Source: Apium graveolens (lineage: Eukaryota > Streptophyta > Magnoliopsida > Apiales > Apiaceae). Taken from it: DNA of 64,000 nt. Positions 36,036 to 47,611 of this stretch are shown one piece after another. The notes beneath the pieces were generated by a model. It saw nothing but the letters and a program-made list of their open reading frames with translations, was not told where the DNA came from and did not search any database. Position numbers and translations under genes: made by a program. The first letter of the stretch is position 1. Each line of letters begins with the position of its first letter. The DNA lies in the NCBI RefSeq assembly GCF_009905375.1, contig NC_133653.1, positions 54,785,751-54,849,750 of the forward strand, given 5' to 3'.

Positions 36036-39000
36036 ATGGGAGATAATATTAAGATTTTAAAAATAAATTTTGACTCAATTATAAAACGTGATCCAACTCA
36101 ATTAGGTGATTTTGAAAAATGGATTTAATTTCTAAACGAGCATTCGATTGTGCATTATGTTTTGGTTACTAATGTCCAATTGAATGTTGAGCTTCTCAGA
36201 TACATTCACAGTACATCTGAAGACACATCATATTACAACAGACTAGGATTTTTATTTCTCATTGGTGATGAAACAATACAAATCACTGAGGATGATATTA
36301 ACGAACATCTACAACTTCCTCGAGATAATTTTGATCCATTACCAGATAAAGAGGAACTGATTAACTTCTTCAGAGACATCCACAACACCATGCCAAATGA
36401 CACTATTCCCAAACACTTCAACAAGAGTCATCTTACAAAACCCTGGAACTTGTTCTTTAGTATTCTATATTTCTGTCTGTCTCCCAAGACTGGCGGATTT
36501 CATGGAATAACACAATTCATGAGGGAAGTTGGCGTCGCTGTTGCTGGTAACTTTGGACGAATGTTCATTAAAGAAATTCTGGAGAACCAAGCTCTAAAAC
36601 AAGATCACATTCTATATGTCATATTTCTCCAGATTGTTCTAAATGGTATGCTCATAGAAGCTCAGAAAGAACTTGTTCTCAGTGACGACATGGAACCATC
36701 TTCAGAATTGTCCTCTAAACTGGTGGTTACCCTGATAAGAAAGACTCCTTCTGATAACAACAACCCATTTATGTGACGGACTTCATGCAAGAATTCTTTG
36801 ACTCCATTGCTGAAGAACCTGTCTCTGAGTCTGAAAAAGCTCAAGCTCCTAAGAATCAAGACCTTGACGCTGTGAATGAGGATGATGAAGGAGCAGAGGC
36901 TGAACATGAAACAGATCCTCAGCCTCACCCTGACGTTCAACCAATGGATGTAGACCAAGAACCTGGAATTACTAAACAGTGAGAAGAGGTATCTCAACCT
37001 GAAGCTACTGAACATCAAGAAGAAACCGAGCCCAATCAATCAGAAATAAAATGTCTGCAGGCCAGACTTCACAGGTATGAATGAATCCTATATGAGCACT
37101 ACATTTGATGATTTAATTGATATTGATTCACTTAATCTTGGTGACTTTCACACACAACTCGCCCTAGAGCAATTACTATCAGGAGGCAGTGAGTTTGTTT
37201 TCCCGAAAATTCATAACCATACTCTAGAACCAATACACACATATCAAACTCTCTTAGCCCAAACCCTAGAGTATAAGGATCATATGGATATAGGGGATAA
37301 ACTGCACACGATGCAACAAATAAGGAAGGTACGTTAAGTGAACCCACAGCTCTGTCTCCAACGAAGCAAAATAGTATCCCCCCTGAGACAACTGTAACCT
37401 CCCATGTATCTTCCCAAAAGGATACAATGGCTGAAAAAGCACATAAATAGTTACTGGATCCATCTTCTCAACAAGGTGGGTCTATTGAAATTCACCCGTC
37501 AGCCACGGTATCCTGTAATGAGTAAAACACACTCTCAAATATTCAAGCTCTTGAAGCTTTAAATGAGTCAATCAGAAGAGCACTATTTGGTGAGGAAGTA
37601 TTGACAGAAATAGTTAATTCAACCATATTACGGTTATAATATCTTGTTTAAGGTCCTTCAATGGATCAACTGCCTTCACAGGTGTTAGGAGAGAGTGTTG
37701 TAATCGTTGTCACATCTAGCATAACACTTACCTCCCCAGGACTATTAAACCTGGATGCATCTACAGATAGGGGATACGACATTGGTGTGGATTGGCAACC
37801 CATTGGAGATGAACCAGATTCAACTGGTGAGCCTATGGGGAAACTGTCTTCACCGACTCTAGAGGAAGCTGAGGAACAGATGCCACATATGACGGCCTCA
37901 GTGATCCTCCCAGAGATTCCAACTCTGGACCAGTCATCTCACGATGACAGGCAACTTGTCTTGAACAAAGATCGAGAATCGCGAACTCCCATTGCACCAC
38001 TGCTGACCTCCTTAAGGATGGCTCCAGTGTTTTCTGCAGGTACATCTTCTGAATCTCGGAGCTATGAGTGGAGTGTGTCCGTGAGGGTGAGTGAGACATA
38101 AACCCCTAAACCGAGTGACAGAGTGTTAAGTGATACAATGCGAGAAGCCCGTGAGACACCTACCTCTCAAACTACACCCGTAGACATGTCACAATATGTA
38201 ATAAAATCTTACCTTGGAGCACAGTTAGCATTTAAGAATAGTTATCTTAAAGAACAACTGGCTCTCAGGGATCAGTATCTCAAAGATGAACTTTCTATCA
38301 GGGATCATCAGTTTGCATATATTTCCGAACATCTTGAACTTCAACAGGCATCATTTGCTAGTTTACGGGAATTCATGAAGCAATCTCTCTCTCACTCTAG
38401 AAAGGGAAAGGCAATATCTAATACTGAGCCAAAGATCTCTATTAGCAAGCAAGCGCCAATCCCTGTCTCCATTGAAATAGCTCTTGTCAATACTGGGCCA
38501 AAGACCTCAGTCAGCAAGCAAGTGTCTGTTTCAGAACCATCTTCTCAAGAGGTCCCTATCTTGATCTTGCCTGCTCAATCAACCCCAGCTCTGAAGGATA
38601 ACACAAGTGAGGGGGAGAAATGGGTGGAGCAAGAAAAGTAGCTGCAGTTGTGAACTTAATTCAGGATGTTTTTCAAACAAATGACTCTGGATATGATGAG
38701 TTTGGAGATGAGATTCAGGAAGAAAAGGAAGAAGAAGAGAGTATTGATGAAAGGGTATTGTTAAAAGCAAGAAATGCTGTTGAGAAGAGTTCTTCAACTC
38801 AGGGGGAGCAATCAACTTCAAAACAAGATCTCCAATGCAAAGTCATTATGACTCAAAGGGATCTTATGTCAGAGATTTATGCTCCAAAGCCCCTATTCTC
38901 AGAGTATGAACTAAAGGAAGGAGAAATAGATGAGAGCGATGTTCCTGAGGGATATGAACCCAGAGTTGAAGAAGTGATGATGGAAGAGAGAAAGGTTATA

Positions 39001-40389
39001 TTTATGGACAAAGAATTCGAAGATGAAGATGTCTACTCAGATGACTATTTATTCTATGGATTGCCGAAAAAATTCAACCGATCTTTTGAAGAAATTCAAG
39101 GAGAGATTGAAAGATCATGAGCTAGAGTACAAAGAGCAACCCATAGAAGAGCAGCCAGAGAAGCAAGAGAATCATATCTTTGAGCTAACAGGAGAGGAAG
39201 TGAATGGGATGAGATCAAGAGGAAAATGGAAAAACCTGAAATTTATCATAAACTAGACCCTGGCAACAGGAATCTTCTAAACACTGTAGAGAAGTACAGA
39301 GTGGATTATCCAAATATTCATGAGTTCTTTGATCAGTTCAATAGGATAATCATTGGCACCACTGTGAATATTCTAAAGAATGGATGGAAAATCACTGTCA
39401 ACCACAGAGATGGACTCCAAATGAAGATCTCTGCTAGTATGCTGAAGAAGCTAAATATAGTGGAACTGTTTGTCTTAGCATCAAAGATCCCATGGTTTAA
39501 ATCGAATGTGAATTAATACTTCAGAGACAAGCTTCGGAAGATGATGATGGATGTATCTTCTCAAGTATTCTTTACTCCATTTGTGATCAAAGTATTTGTA
39601 GATGGCAGAATGCAAAAAATCACCATGTCTGATCAACATATAAGATCCATTCGTTATCTATAACTCACTTTCATGGAAAGTCAACTCAGGACAAAAAGAG
39701 AAAAACTAGAGGCACCAGGATTTAAAAGATCAGAAGCAGACTTCAAAGCTGCTGAAGGTCTATATGCTTACAGGCTCAGTGATAAAATGATAAGGGATTC
39801 AGAGAAGGACATGAAAAAACTCAACAGATCTTATCATGAGATGGTGTTCATCAATGGAGAGCCAGAGATTAATCTTCTAAAAGATAGTAAACCTATCATC
39901 AGCACTAATAATGAAGGGGAACTAGTCTTTGAGATTAATAAAGCAAAGATTAAGATCAATGATTTCAGAACAAGCGGATCAGAAGCAATACATCAAGCCT
40001 TGATGGATGTTAAACTCTCCACATGTAAGAAGGACAAGATTGCTTTGATTCCAATCATAAAGATACTTGATGAGGTAGTGGAAGAAGAATCGATCAACGA
40101 TACCAAAATAGTATGAGGACATCCTAAAAGGATAACAGTCTTCGTAATGTCAAAAATATCTTCAATGTTGTTTGAACTTGTTCCTAAGTGCTCCAAAGTC
40201 AAATATCTTCAGATGATCCTGAATGAACTGAATAATCCCCCTCCCATTAATGCACTTAAAATAGAAGCTCGTGATTTGGTCCAAGCTAGACTGGATGACC
40301 TTCTGAATAGAAGTAAAGTATCATCTCTCCCAGAATCAATAAAATCAACAGATCCTAAAAAGAAAGCTCCCAAGAGAAAGTCTGTTTAG
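36036..40389 (+). pseudogene. Env-position ORF of Sirevirus S2, multiply broken
   Basis: Starts at ATG 36036 (MGDNIKILKINFD); TAA at 36126 in frame, then open to 36776. The N-terminal domain has QITEDDINEHLQLPRDNFDP and TKPWNLFFSILYFCLSPKTG, matching in layout the start of the S1 counterpart. Frame changes follow near 36776, 36980-37080, 37340, 38100, 38640, 39120, 39516 and 40116. The middle is acidic and Ser/Thr/Pro-rich. A repeated segment at about 38210-38310 reads YLKEQLALRDQYLKDELSIR, a likely coiled coil. The C-terminal third (39670-40389) is lysine-rich and ends PKKKAPKRKSV. There is no evident signal peptide or membrane segment. Confidence 0.7.
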
Positions 40390-40636
40390 ACTCAATCCAC
40401 TCAAGAAGGAGAAGGCAAGAAGCTCAAAAAGATAAAGACAAAGAAGACCAAAATAATTTGTTCAGGCTAGAGGAACACTTCTTTGTAATTTGTAATTTAA
40501 GAAATCTGGAATTGAATATGTAATCCAAAATAAATTTAATATCTTTATCCGTTCTGAGATTGTTCTTTTTTTTATTATCATTTGGGTTATCCTTAGGGAT
40601 TTGCTTGTCGAACTCCAACAATCAAATAGGGGAGAT
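40390..40636 (+). other. 3' untranslated part and polypurine tract of S2
   Basis: About 250 bases after the env-position stop. The last bases, AATAGGGGAGAT, form the polypurine tract directly before the LTR. Similar GGGGAG tracts are frequent upstream of Sirevirus LTRs. Confidence 0.7.
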
Positions 40637-41848
40637 TGTAAAGCATGATGTAATATAACATGTAATCTAGGAATTATAACTCAACATGAAACAGAAATAG
40701 ATAAACAATATTAAATTGTGAAGCACGGGAATCCTAAAGATGAAGACATGATATATACAAAGAATCAAAAGATGTAAATGACTCTCTAAGTCCACAATAA
40801 AGTCATGGGAAGAATTTCACCATGCATCCATGAAGAATAAGACATCAAATGACTTCCAGTATCAGTTACATGGTTTGATTAGAAGTATTAAAGATCAGGG
40901 TTTCAGTGTTTGAAGCAAAAAATAACCATGCAAGATGTATTAGCTCTGTAGTACAGACAAAATGAATTAAATCAATTCATGTTATTTGTTTGTGAACCAG
41001 ACTAGTGCACCAAACATTAACATTCCAGAAAAGATTTAATTCAGTAACACGGAAGAAATGGTTCACTGATACAGCTATTGGAGATAGAGGGAAAATAACC
41101 CAAGGCAAATACATTACCTAGAGGTCGCAGTTTGAGAGGTCGCGGGTTGATAAATAAAGAATATATTCTAAGTCAACAAATCACCTTGTGGTCGTAGGTT
41201 GAGGTCGCAGGTTAGAAGTTTGCCAAAATAATCTAAGGCAACTACTCCACCATGGGTCACAGGTTGTAGGTCACCAGTTAAGTGTTTGAAAAATTCATTA
41301 AGATAAAACCAACACACTGTGGTTGCAGGTTAAGAGGTCGAAGGTTATTAAGCAAGGAATTTATTCTATGGCAAAATCTATTCACTTTGGTCGCAGGTTG
41401 TGGTCGCAGGTTACACAACTCCCCTTTAGTCGCCAGTTAGCACTTAAGATGTTTATTCTGATTACCTGCATCAATTCAATTGGTTTGTGTGGTCAAAAAT
41501 AGTGTCACCTTTCCAATTCAGATTGAAGACTACAAAGCAGCAATTGAATGTGATTATTCAGTTGGTTATCTTCTTCAGTTCAACAGAAAATGTTTACGGG
41601 AGCTCCACTAAAGAACCTCATTTATTAAGCTTGTACACGTAGTGTTATGCTGCTAAATTTATTGTAGCTAATCAATTCATTGATTAGATTATAGCAACCT
41701 CAAGGATTATATTAATAAAACAATATATTCCTCGAATTGTTTTGTGTCTATTTTGATTCCATAGTTATAACGAAGAACTTGTAAATGAATCGAAAATATT
41801 GTAGGTATCGTATTCAACCCCCCCTTCTACGATACTTTGGGACTAACA
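40637..41848 (+). repeat. 3' LTR of Sirevirus S2
   Basis: 1212 bases from TGTAAAGCATGATG to TTGGGACTAACA. The end contains CAACCCCCCCTTCTACGATA, similar to the CCCCCCTTCTGTAA block of S1 LTRs. At 41122-41440 about ten copies of GGTCGCAGGTT-type words occur, all in one orientation with decay. Confidence 0.8.
41122..41440 (+). repeat. Array of GGTCGCAGGTT words in S2 LTR
   Basis: Copies such as GAGGTCGCAGTTTGA, GTGGTCGTAGGTTGA and TTGGTCGCAGGTTG recur, often two within 30 bases. This is the same position in the LTR (U3) as the word array of the S1 solo LTR. Confidence 0.8.
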
Positions 41849-42822
41849 CTAAGTTATTAGATCGATTGTTGATTGATAATCTTGAATATTTAACTTTTCT
41901 GCATTCTGTACTTGAGGTTCATATCGATATCTCTAGTTTAAAGTATAGAGAACTGACATCTCAATAAGTATAATGGCTTATCGAGATCTCTGAGTTCTCT
42001 TTAAGTGTTTTGACTTGTCGAGGTCTCTGAGTTCTCTATAAGTGAACTTGGCCTGTCGAGATCTCCAAAACTCAGCATGTAGGAATGACTTATCGATATC
42101 TCTAAGATCTTTATATGCATTTTGACTTGTCGAGGTCTTTGAGATCTCTAATAAGAAATTGACTTGTCGATACCTCCAATCTTCATATCTTCATTTTTGA
42201 CTTATAGATATCTCTGAGTTCTATATATACAAAGTTAACTTGTCGATATCTCAGAGATCTCTATATACATTTTAATTTGTAGATACCTCTAAGATCTCTA
42301 CTGATAATTTGACTTGTCAATATCTCCAATATTCATATCTTCATTTAACTTGTCGATATCTCTGGGACTTCTCTATAAGCCATTTTGGACTTCTCGATAA
42401 GTCATTCTGGAGTTCTCAAATGACTTATCTATATGACTTGATATGTGACTTGTAGATATCTTGACTTAGAACATTTTTCCTAAAATAGATTTATTCAACT
42501 CCAAGATTCTTCACCTTTTTTCTGAGGTATGATCTTGTTGATCTTCTTCCGGAGCTTATTCTTAGGCTTGAGACTGTTCACAGAAAAATACTCCAGTCTG
42601 ATCTTTAACATTATTATAGACTCCAGTAACAAAATAAAAAATACAGATTTAGACTACCATATAACTAAATCTTAGGGTTGTCAATGTGACTTAGTCTTTT
42701 TATAGTATAGGCATGTCTTGCATAACAAAATGTTAATCACACTAAAGGCAATTTAAAGAGACAAATTCATTTCCAAGTTAAAGGATATGGTCTAATTTTG
42801 AAATCACGTAGTAATATCATCT
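41849..42822. repeat. Block of a fourth short-repeat word, CTTGTCGATATCTC
   Basis: From about 41920 to 42475 some fifteen copies of GACTTGTCGATATCTC-type words occur, often followed by TGAGTTCTCTATA or TAAGATCTCT and spaced 30-45 bases apart. The pattern resembles the U3 arrays of S1 and S2 and is probably part of another Sirevirus LTR into which S2 inserted. From 42480 to 42822 the minus strand has a Lys-rich open stretch (KNKLRKKINKI near 42560) like an env-position C-terminus, then nothing recognisable. Confidence 0.55.
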
Positions 42823-42886
42823 TCCATTGTAGCCTAGTTGGTTAGGATACTCGGCTCTCACCCGAGAGACCCGGATGGCAACGGAA
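42823..42886 (+). pseudogene. tRNA-Glu(CUC) relic lacking most of the T-arm
   Basis: TCCATTG at the 5' end pairs with CAACGGA at the 3' end apart from one A-C mismatch. The D-arm TAGCCTAGTTGGTTAGGATA (box A) is complete. The anticodon stem CTCGG/CCGAG encloses the loop CTCTCAC with anticodon CTC at 42857-42859. After GACCCGG about eleven bases of the T-arm, including box B, are missing before GGCAACGGAA. Total 64 bases instead of about 73. Without box B it should not be transcribed efficiently. Confidence 0.88.
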
Positions 42887-43199
42887 TTTATTTTTCCAGC
42901 ACCAGAGAATCAAGATACAGTTGATTTAAGTTTTTCCCCTGTTTGTATAATTATCCATATTTCAGGGGCAGCTTGAGAAAGCTGGACTTCTAAAAGAGAT
43001 CACTGCCTTTACAAGGATAATTTTATTTACAGTATAGGTTGATCACAACCTTTATTGACATAATTTATCATGTTCGTCAATTACTTTGACACCCCCTAGG
43101 GATTCTGTCATTGAAAGAGGAAATAAACATTAATTATAAGAGTTACAGTAGCAAGGAAACCATTCTTTTCAACAAAATACAAAATTCTTGAAGCACCTA
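42887..43199. other. Unassigned sequence between tRNA relic and copia LTR
   Basis: No transposon motif seen. On the minus strand an acceptor-like TTCAATGACAG (about 43105) precedes a short open stretch reading SLGGVKVIDEHDK, with AATAAA shortly after it. On the plus strand a 50-base open stretch follows ATATTTCAG at about 42963. Either could be a shred of a host gene; the evidence is weak. Confidence 0.25.
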
Positions 43200-43533
43200 A
43201 ACTACAAAGTTAAACCAGCAGCGGTTGAGTATACAACAACGAAAGCAAAATCCAAAGTGAATAAACAAGAACAAGAAAATAAATGACAATCACACAAGAC
43301 AAAGATTTTCATGGTTCAGAAATTCCTAACCCACAAGCCGCACTAATTTTGTATTGATCTCTCACAATTTGTTGTGTTATGATTTTACAATTACGTGAGT
43401 ATTTATAAGAGAAGAAACTAGGCCTAAATTAAAATTATAGTCTAAATCTTAAAAGTAGACTAATCCATAAACTAATCTGAATCTGAATAGTCTATTTTCA
43501 TGAGCTTAATTAATAGACTACACAAACCCAACA
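43200..43533 (-). repeat. 3' LTR of Tnt1/Tork-like copia element (lower end uncertain)
   Basis: The minus strand begins TGTTGGGTTTGTGTAGTC at 43533, directly after the polypurine-type tract CCAAGTGGGAGATT (43547-43534) common in Tnt1-like elements. A TATA box reads TATAAATA on the minus strand at 43407-43400. The other end is not defined by a visible target duplication; 43200 is an estimate. Confidence 0.6.
43400..43407 (-). promoter_or_regulatory. Putative TATA box of Tork-like LTR
   Basis: Minus-strand TATAAATA about 125 bases into the LTR. Confidence 0.5.
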
Positions 43534-43547
43534 ATCTCCCACTTGGA

Positions 43548-45540
43548 GTCTGGCCAATCTTCACTTCACTCTTGTAAGTCTAGTAAAATCAATTCTTCAA
43601 ACAATAACTCTAACTAGTGTAGCGCCTTCTCATCAATCAATTCTGAAGGCTAGTTAAAGCTACGTAAAGCTTCAACTTTTCATTCGTAACCACCTTAGTC
43701 AACATATCTACAGGATTCTTAAAACCAAGGATTTTCTTCAAGGACAAAGTACCATTAGCAACTTCCTTGTAAAGTGATATCTCAGCTGAATATGCTTCGT
43801 CCTAGCATGAAACACGGGATTCTTCGCAAGACAAATATCACACTGAATGTCGCTATACAAAGCACTATCCGCCTGCTTCTTGCCCAACTCCTCAAGAATA
43901 TTCTTCAACCAAATCATCTCCCTGCTAGCTTCAGAGATAGCCATATATTCTGCTTCTGTGGTTGAAAGAGCAACACTCTTTTGAAGTCGAGACATCCAAC
44001 TAACTGCGGTGCCACCCAAAATAAAAATATAATCAGTTGTACTTTTTCTTGTATCCAAACATCCACCCAAATATGTATCAGAGAACCCTTCCAAGATAAC
44101 ATCTTCTTTACTGAAACATAGTGCAACCTTGGATGTGCCTTTCAAGTAGCGTAACAACCACTTGACTGCTTCATAATGCTCTCTTCCTGAATTAGACATA
44201 AATCTGCCAAAAACTCCCACTGAATGAGCAATGTATGGCCTTGTACACACCATAGCATACATTAAACTGCCAACTGAAGATACATAAGGAACTTTAGCCA
44301 TATCTTTCTTGCCTTCATCTATTTTAGGTTATTGCTTCTTTATGAGATTAAAGTGACTCGCCAATGATGTACTTCTGGTCTTCGCATCTTGGACATTATA
44401 TTTCTGCAATAATTTCTCAACATACTTTTCTTGAGATATTTATAAAGTACCTTCAACTTTATCCCTTATAATACTCATACCAAGTATCTGTTTTGCTGCA
44501 CCCATATCCTTCATCTCAAACTCCTCGGACATCTTTCTCTTTAACATGTTGATTTCCCTCATGTTTGATCCTACTATTAACATGTCATCAACATACAACA
44601 ACAATATGACATAAGATGAATCAAACTGTTTAAAGTAACAACAATGATTCATAGCACTCCTTGACCTATTCTTCATCATAAAGCTGTCAAACTTCAAGTA
44701 CCATTATCTTGGTGCTTGCTTTAAATCATAAAAGCTTTTAATAAGCTTGAAAACAAGGTTTTCTTTCCCATCTACCTAAAATCCCTCTGGCTAAACCATG
44801 TAGATGTCTTCCTCAAGATCAGCATGTAAGAATGCGATCTTAACATCTAGTTGCTCTAGATGTAACTCATCTGCAGCCACAATACTTAGCATAATTCTAA
44901 CTATAGTCGTCTTAACAACGAGAGAAAATATATCAGTATAGTCAATACCCTTTTTTCTGTTAATAAACCTTGACTACTAACATTGCCTTGTATCTCTTGC
45001 TTCCATCATGTTCTTCTTTGCTCCTGAACACCCACTTATTCAGTAAAGCCTTCTTTCCTGCTAGTAACTCCGTTAAAGACCAAGTCTCATTCTTCTCAAT
45101 AGAACTCATCTCCTCATCCATGGTTGATTTCCACTGAACTGAATCATCTATTTGTACTGTCTCTGAATAACACTGAGGCTCCCCGTCCTCGGTCAATAAC
45201 ATATAATATGCCGAAGGAGAATATCTTTGTGGTGGCCTCACACTTCTTCTAGATTTTTTTACCTCGGTCTGTGGAGTTACTGGAACCATGTCATCAACAT
45301 TCTCCGAACTCCCACTATTTCCTGCAAGATCTGTTTTTGTAATATCTTCAAGCACTGCTTCCTCTTTCTCAGGTTGTTCCTATGTAAACTCGGAATCGAC
45401 TACAAGCTATCTTTATATATTGCATTCTCATTAAAATTAACATCTCTACTTCTAACGACCTTCTTAGTCAGTTCATCCCAGAAACGGTAACCCATGTCAT
45501 TTGAGCCATAACCAATGAAGATACACTTCTTTGCTCCACC
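43548..45540 (-). pseudogene. pol: Pol remnant of Tnt1/Tork-like copia element
   Basis: The minus strand reads from the end of integrase (AKKCIFIGYGSNDMGYRFW, about 45530-45475) through the linker SRRSVRPPQRYSPSAYY (45250), NKWVFRSKEEHDGSKRYKA and a broken DVKIAFLHADLEEDIYM (near 44850-44790). Catalytic LLYVDDMLIVGS lies at about 44610-44575. RNase H has SLMYAMVCTRPYIAHSVG, LDTRKSTTDYIF and LSTTEAEYMA, ending near HARTKHIQLRYHF (43790). At least five stops or shifts. In the RNase H strand D is conserved where GFSDTYLGG replaces the usual SDADYAG. Everything upstream of the integrase end is missing. Confidence 0.88.
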
Positions 45541-46361
45541 AACTTAATCTGGACTCGCCACTCATCATCCATAACTGAAGTGCTCTGCCTAGTCTCTCGA
45601 GCTAGCCTATCCACCAAAGCTCCCAATCAGGAATACGGGAGTAAACAAAGTCTCGGTCCTGGGCTAACTTGCCACCAACACTGACAGGTACAGTCTTAGG
45701 CATCTCAGACTCTGGCTCAGGGGCAGGGGTCTCTGAATCTGGCCTCAAGGGTGAAATCTGAATAGGGATCTCACTACTCTCAGAAGGATCCTCCTCTGGA
45801 TCTGAACTAACATACACAGGCTCCTCTGGAGAGGGTGGAATGGGGTCCACTGGGGTACCGGTCAAACTAATCTCGGAATCTGAATCACTACCACTACTGG
45901 GATCCTTAGAAAAAACATAAAACAGCAACCAAGAAACAGCGTTAGGGTTAAATAAAGCTTCCAGCTAACTCACACCCTAACTCTAGTTGCCACTTTAGCT
46001 AATATATACTTTCCTTAGACTATTCCTAATAGTCTAACTCAACTCTATATGAGTCGAACTCTCTCGCGATTTAAATATATATACCCAAAATGCCCTTTTT
46101 AAGTCCTAACTTGTCTCAGGGACTAGATCCTGTAGCTCTGATACCAACTTGTGATGCCCTCAATCTCGGGGTTAGGAAATGAGGACCCACACACCATTAA
46201 TCTACTAATTAAATAAGCGTAAACCCCGATTAGCTACTAACAGGATCAAACAGGATAAAGTATGAGACAAGATTACAACTACCAATCATAAAATATACCT
46301 TACAACCCCAAAATAATATTAAATATACATAGTCGATCCCGGCTTGGAACCGACAGATAAC
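45541..46361 (-). mobile_element. Element A fragment: LTR end, primer site, leader and pre-gag ORF
   Basis: The minus strand starts with 212 bases of LTR end (46361-46150), then the primer site TGGTATCAGAGCTAC (46146-46132), a leader and the pre-gag ORF (45928-45602). The ORF is acidic and Pro/Ser-rich (SGSDSDSEISLTGTPVDPIP; EDPSESSEIP). The same stretch occurs at 52519-53015 plus 60168-60490 at high identity. Compared with that copy, the reading frame is shifted near 45625. Its lower end is exactly at GCTCC, the site that holds a solo LTR in the other copy. Confidence 0.85.
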
Positions 46362-47611
46362 CCATGATCGTCCCAATTTCCTTTAAAATCTATTGCACAG
46401 GTTCGCAACATATCTTCAATTGTCTGAATTGTCCTTTCACTATGTCCGTCAGTCTGCGGATGATATACCGTACTCATTTTCAGCTTACTTCCCAAATGAT
46501 CATGGAATTGTCTCCAAAATCTCGAGTTAAACCTTGGATCTCTATCAGACACGATAGATACAGGAACTCCGTGACGCATCACGATCTCATCCAAATATAA
46601 TTTGACCAACTTTTCCAACGAAAACCTTTCATTTATCGGCAAGAAATGTGCTGACTTCGTCAATCAATCGATTACCACCCAAATCGCATCATGATTAGAC
46701 TTGGTTTTAGGTAATCCTACCACGAAATCCATCGCGATATGCTCCCATTTCCATTCTGGTATATCTAGTGGTTGAAGCAGTCTACTTGGCCTCTGATGTT
46801 CCGCTTTGACCCTTTGACATGTATAACACTTACTTATCCATTCCGCAATTTCCTTTTTTATGTTTAGCCACCAATAACTTTCTTTTAAATCCTGGTAGAT
46901 TTTCGTACTTCCAGGGTGAATTGAAAATCTCGAGTTATGCGCTTCTTGCAGAATCTCGTGCTTTAGTTCCACGATATTAGGTATCCAAATACGTGAATTA
47001 ACACGGTAAATTCCTTTTCCATCCTTTTGAGCTTTGACTTCTTCCCCGGATAACTTATCCTTTTCGCGATTCATCACTTGCTCTTGACAACATCGAATCT
47101 TTTCCAAAATTTCAGGTTGAAATGACATCGCATATATTGCTTCACCTCCAAATTCTGGACTCTGCACTTCTATTTCCATTTTTTTGAAATCCTTGATCAA
47201 TTCTTCTGATGACGTTAACATATTCAACCTTTCCTTGTGACTTAGAGCATCTGCTACCACATTTGCCTTTCCAGGATGATAGTTTATCGTACAATCATAA
47301 TCTTTGATCAATTCTAACCATCTTCTTTGTCTCATATTCAACTCCTTTTGAGTGAAAATATACTTTAAACTCTTATGATCCGTATAAATCTTGCACTTTT
47401 CCCCGTATAAATAATGTCTCCAAATTTTAAGGGCAAACACAATTGCTGCCAATTCCAAATCATGCGTGGGATACTTTTGCTCGTGCGGCTTGAGTTGCCT
47501 TGACGCATATGTTATTAGCCTTCCGTGTTGCATTAACACACATCCAAGTCCTTTATACGAAGCATCATTGAATATCACAAATTCTCCTTTTTCATCAGGT
47601 AACACCAACAC
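46362..47611 (-). pseudogene. pol: RNase H and integrase of element A, truncated
   Basis: RNase H begins near [18 protein letters not shown] and continues through [19 protein letters not shown] and [11 protein letters not shown]. The integrase zinc finger is [17 protein letters not shown] ... CYTCQRVK. The core has the D of [17 protein letters not shown] and then an in-frame TGA at 46661 (could derive from CGA). It resumes with LTKSAHFLPI, the second acidic residue in IVSDRDPRF, and QTDGHSERTIQTIEDML with the catalytic Glu. The frame leaves integrase at GNWDDH and enters LTR sequence, so the C-terminal domain and chromodomain are absent. Confidence 0.9.

Larger units (their letters stand above)
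33846..41848 (+). mobile_element. Sirevirus S2, 5' truncated, with 3' LTR
   Basis: Plus-strand element retaining RT end and RNase H, a repeat-rich spacer, an env-position pseudogene, a polypurine tract (AATAGGGGAGAT before 40637) and a 3' LTR. Its left end is an inversion junction with a minus-strand copia fragment. Layout after RT is the same as in S1, but the repeat word is different (GGTCGCAAGTTAG type). Confidence 0.82.

Noticed and set aside
42823..42886. Functional tRNA-Glu
   Set aside because: Most of the T-arm with box B is missing, and the acceptor stem has a mismatch.
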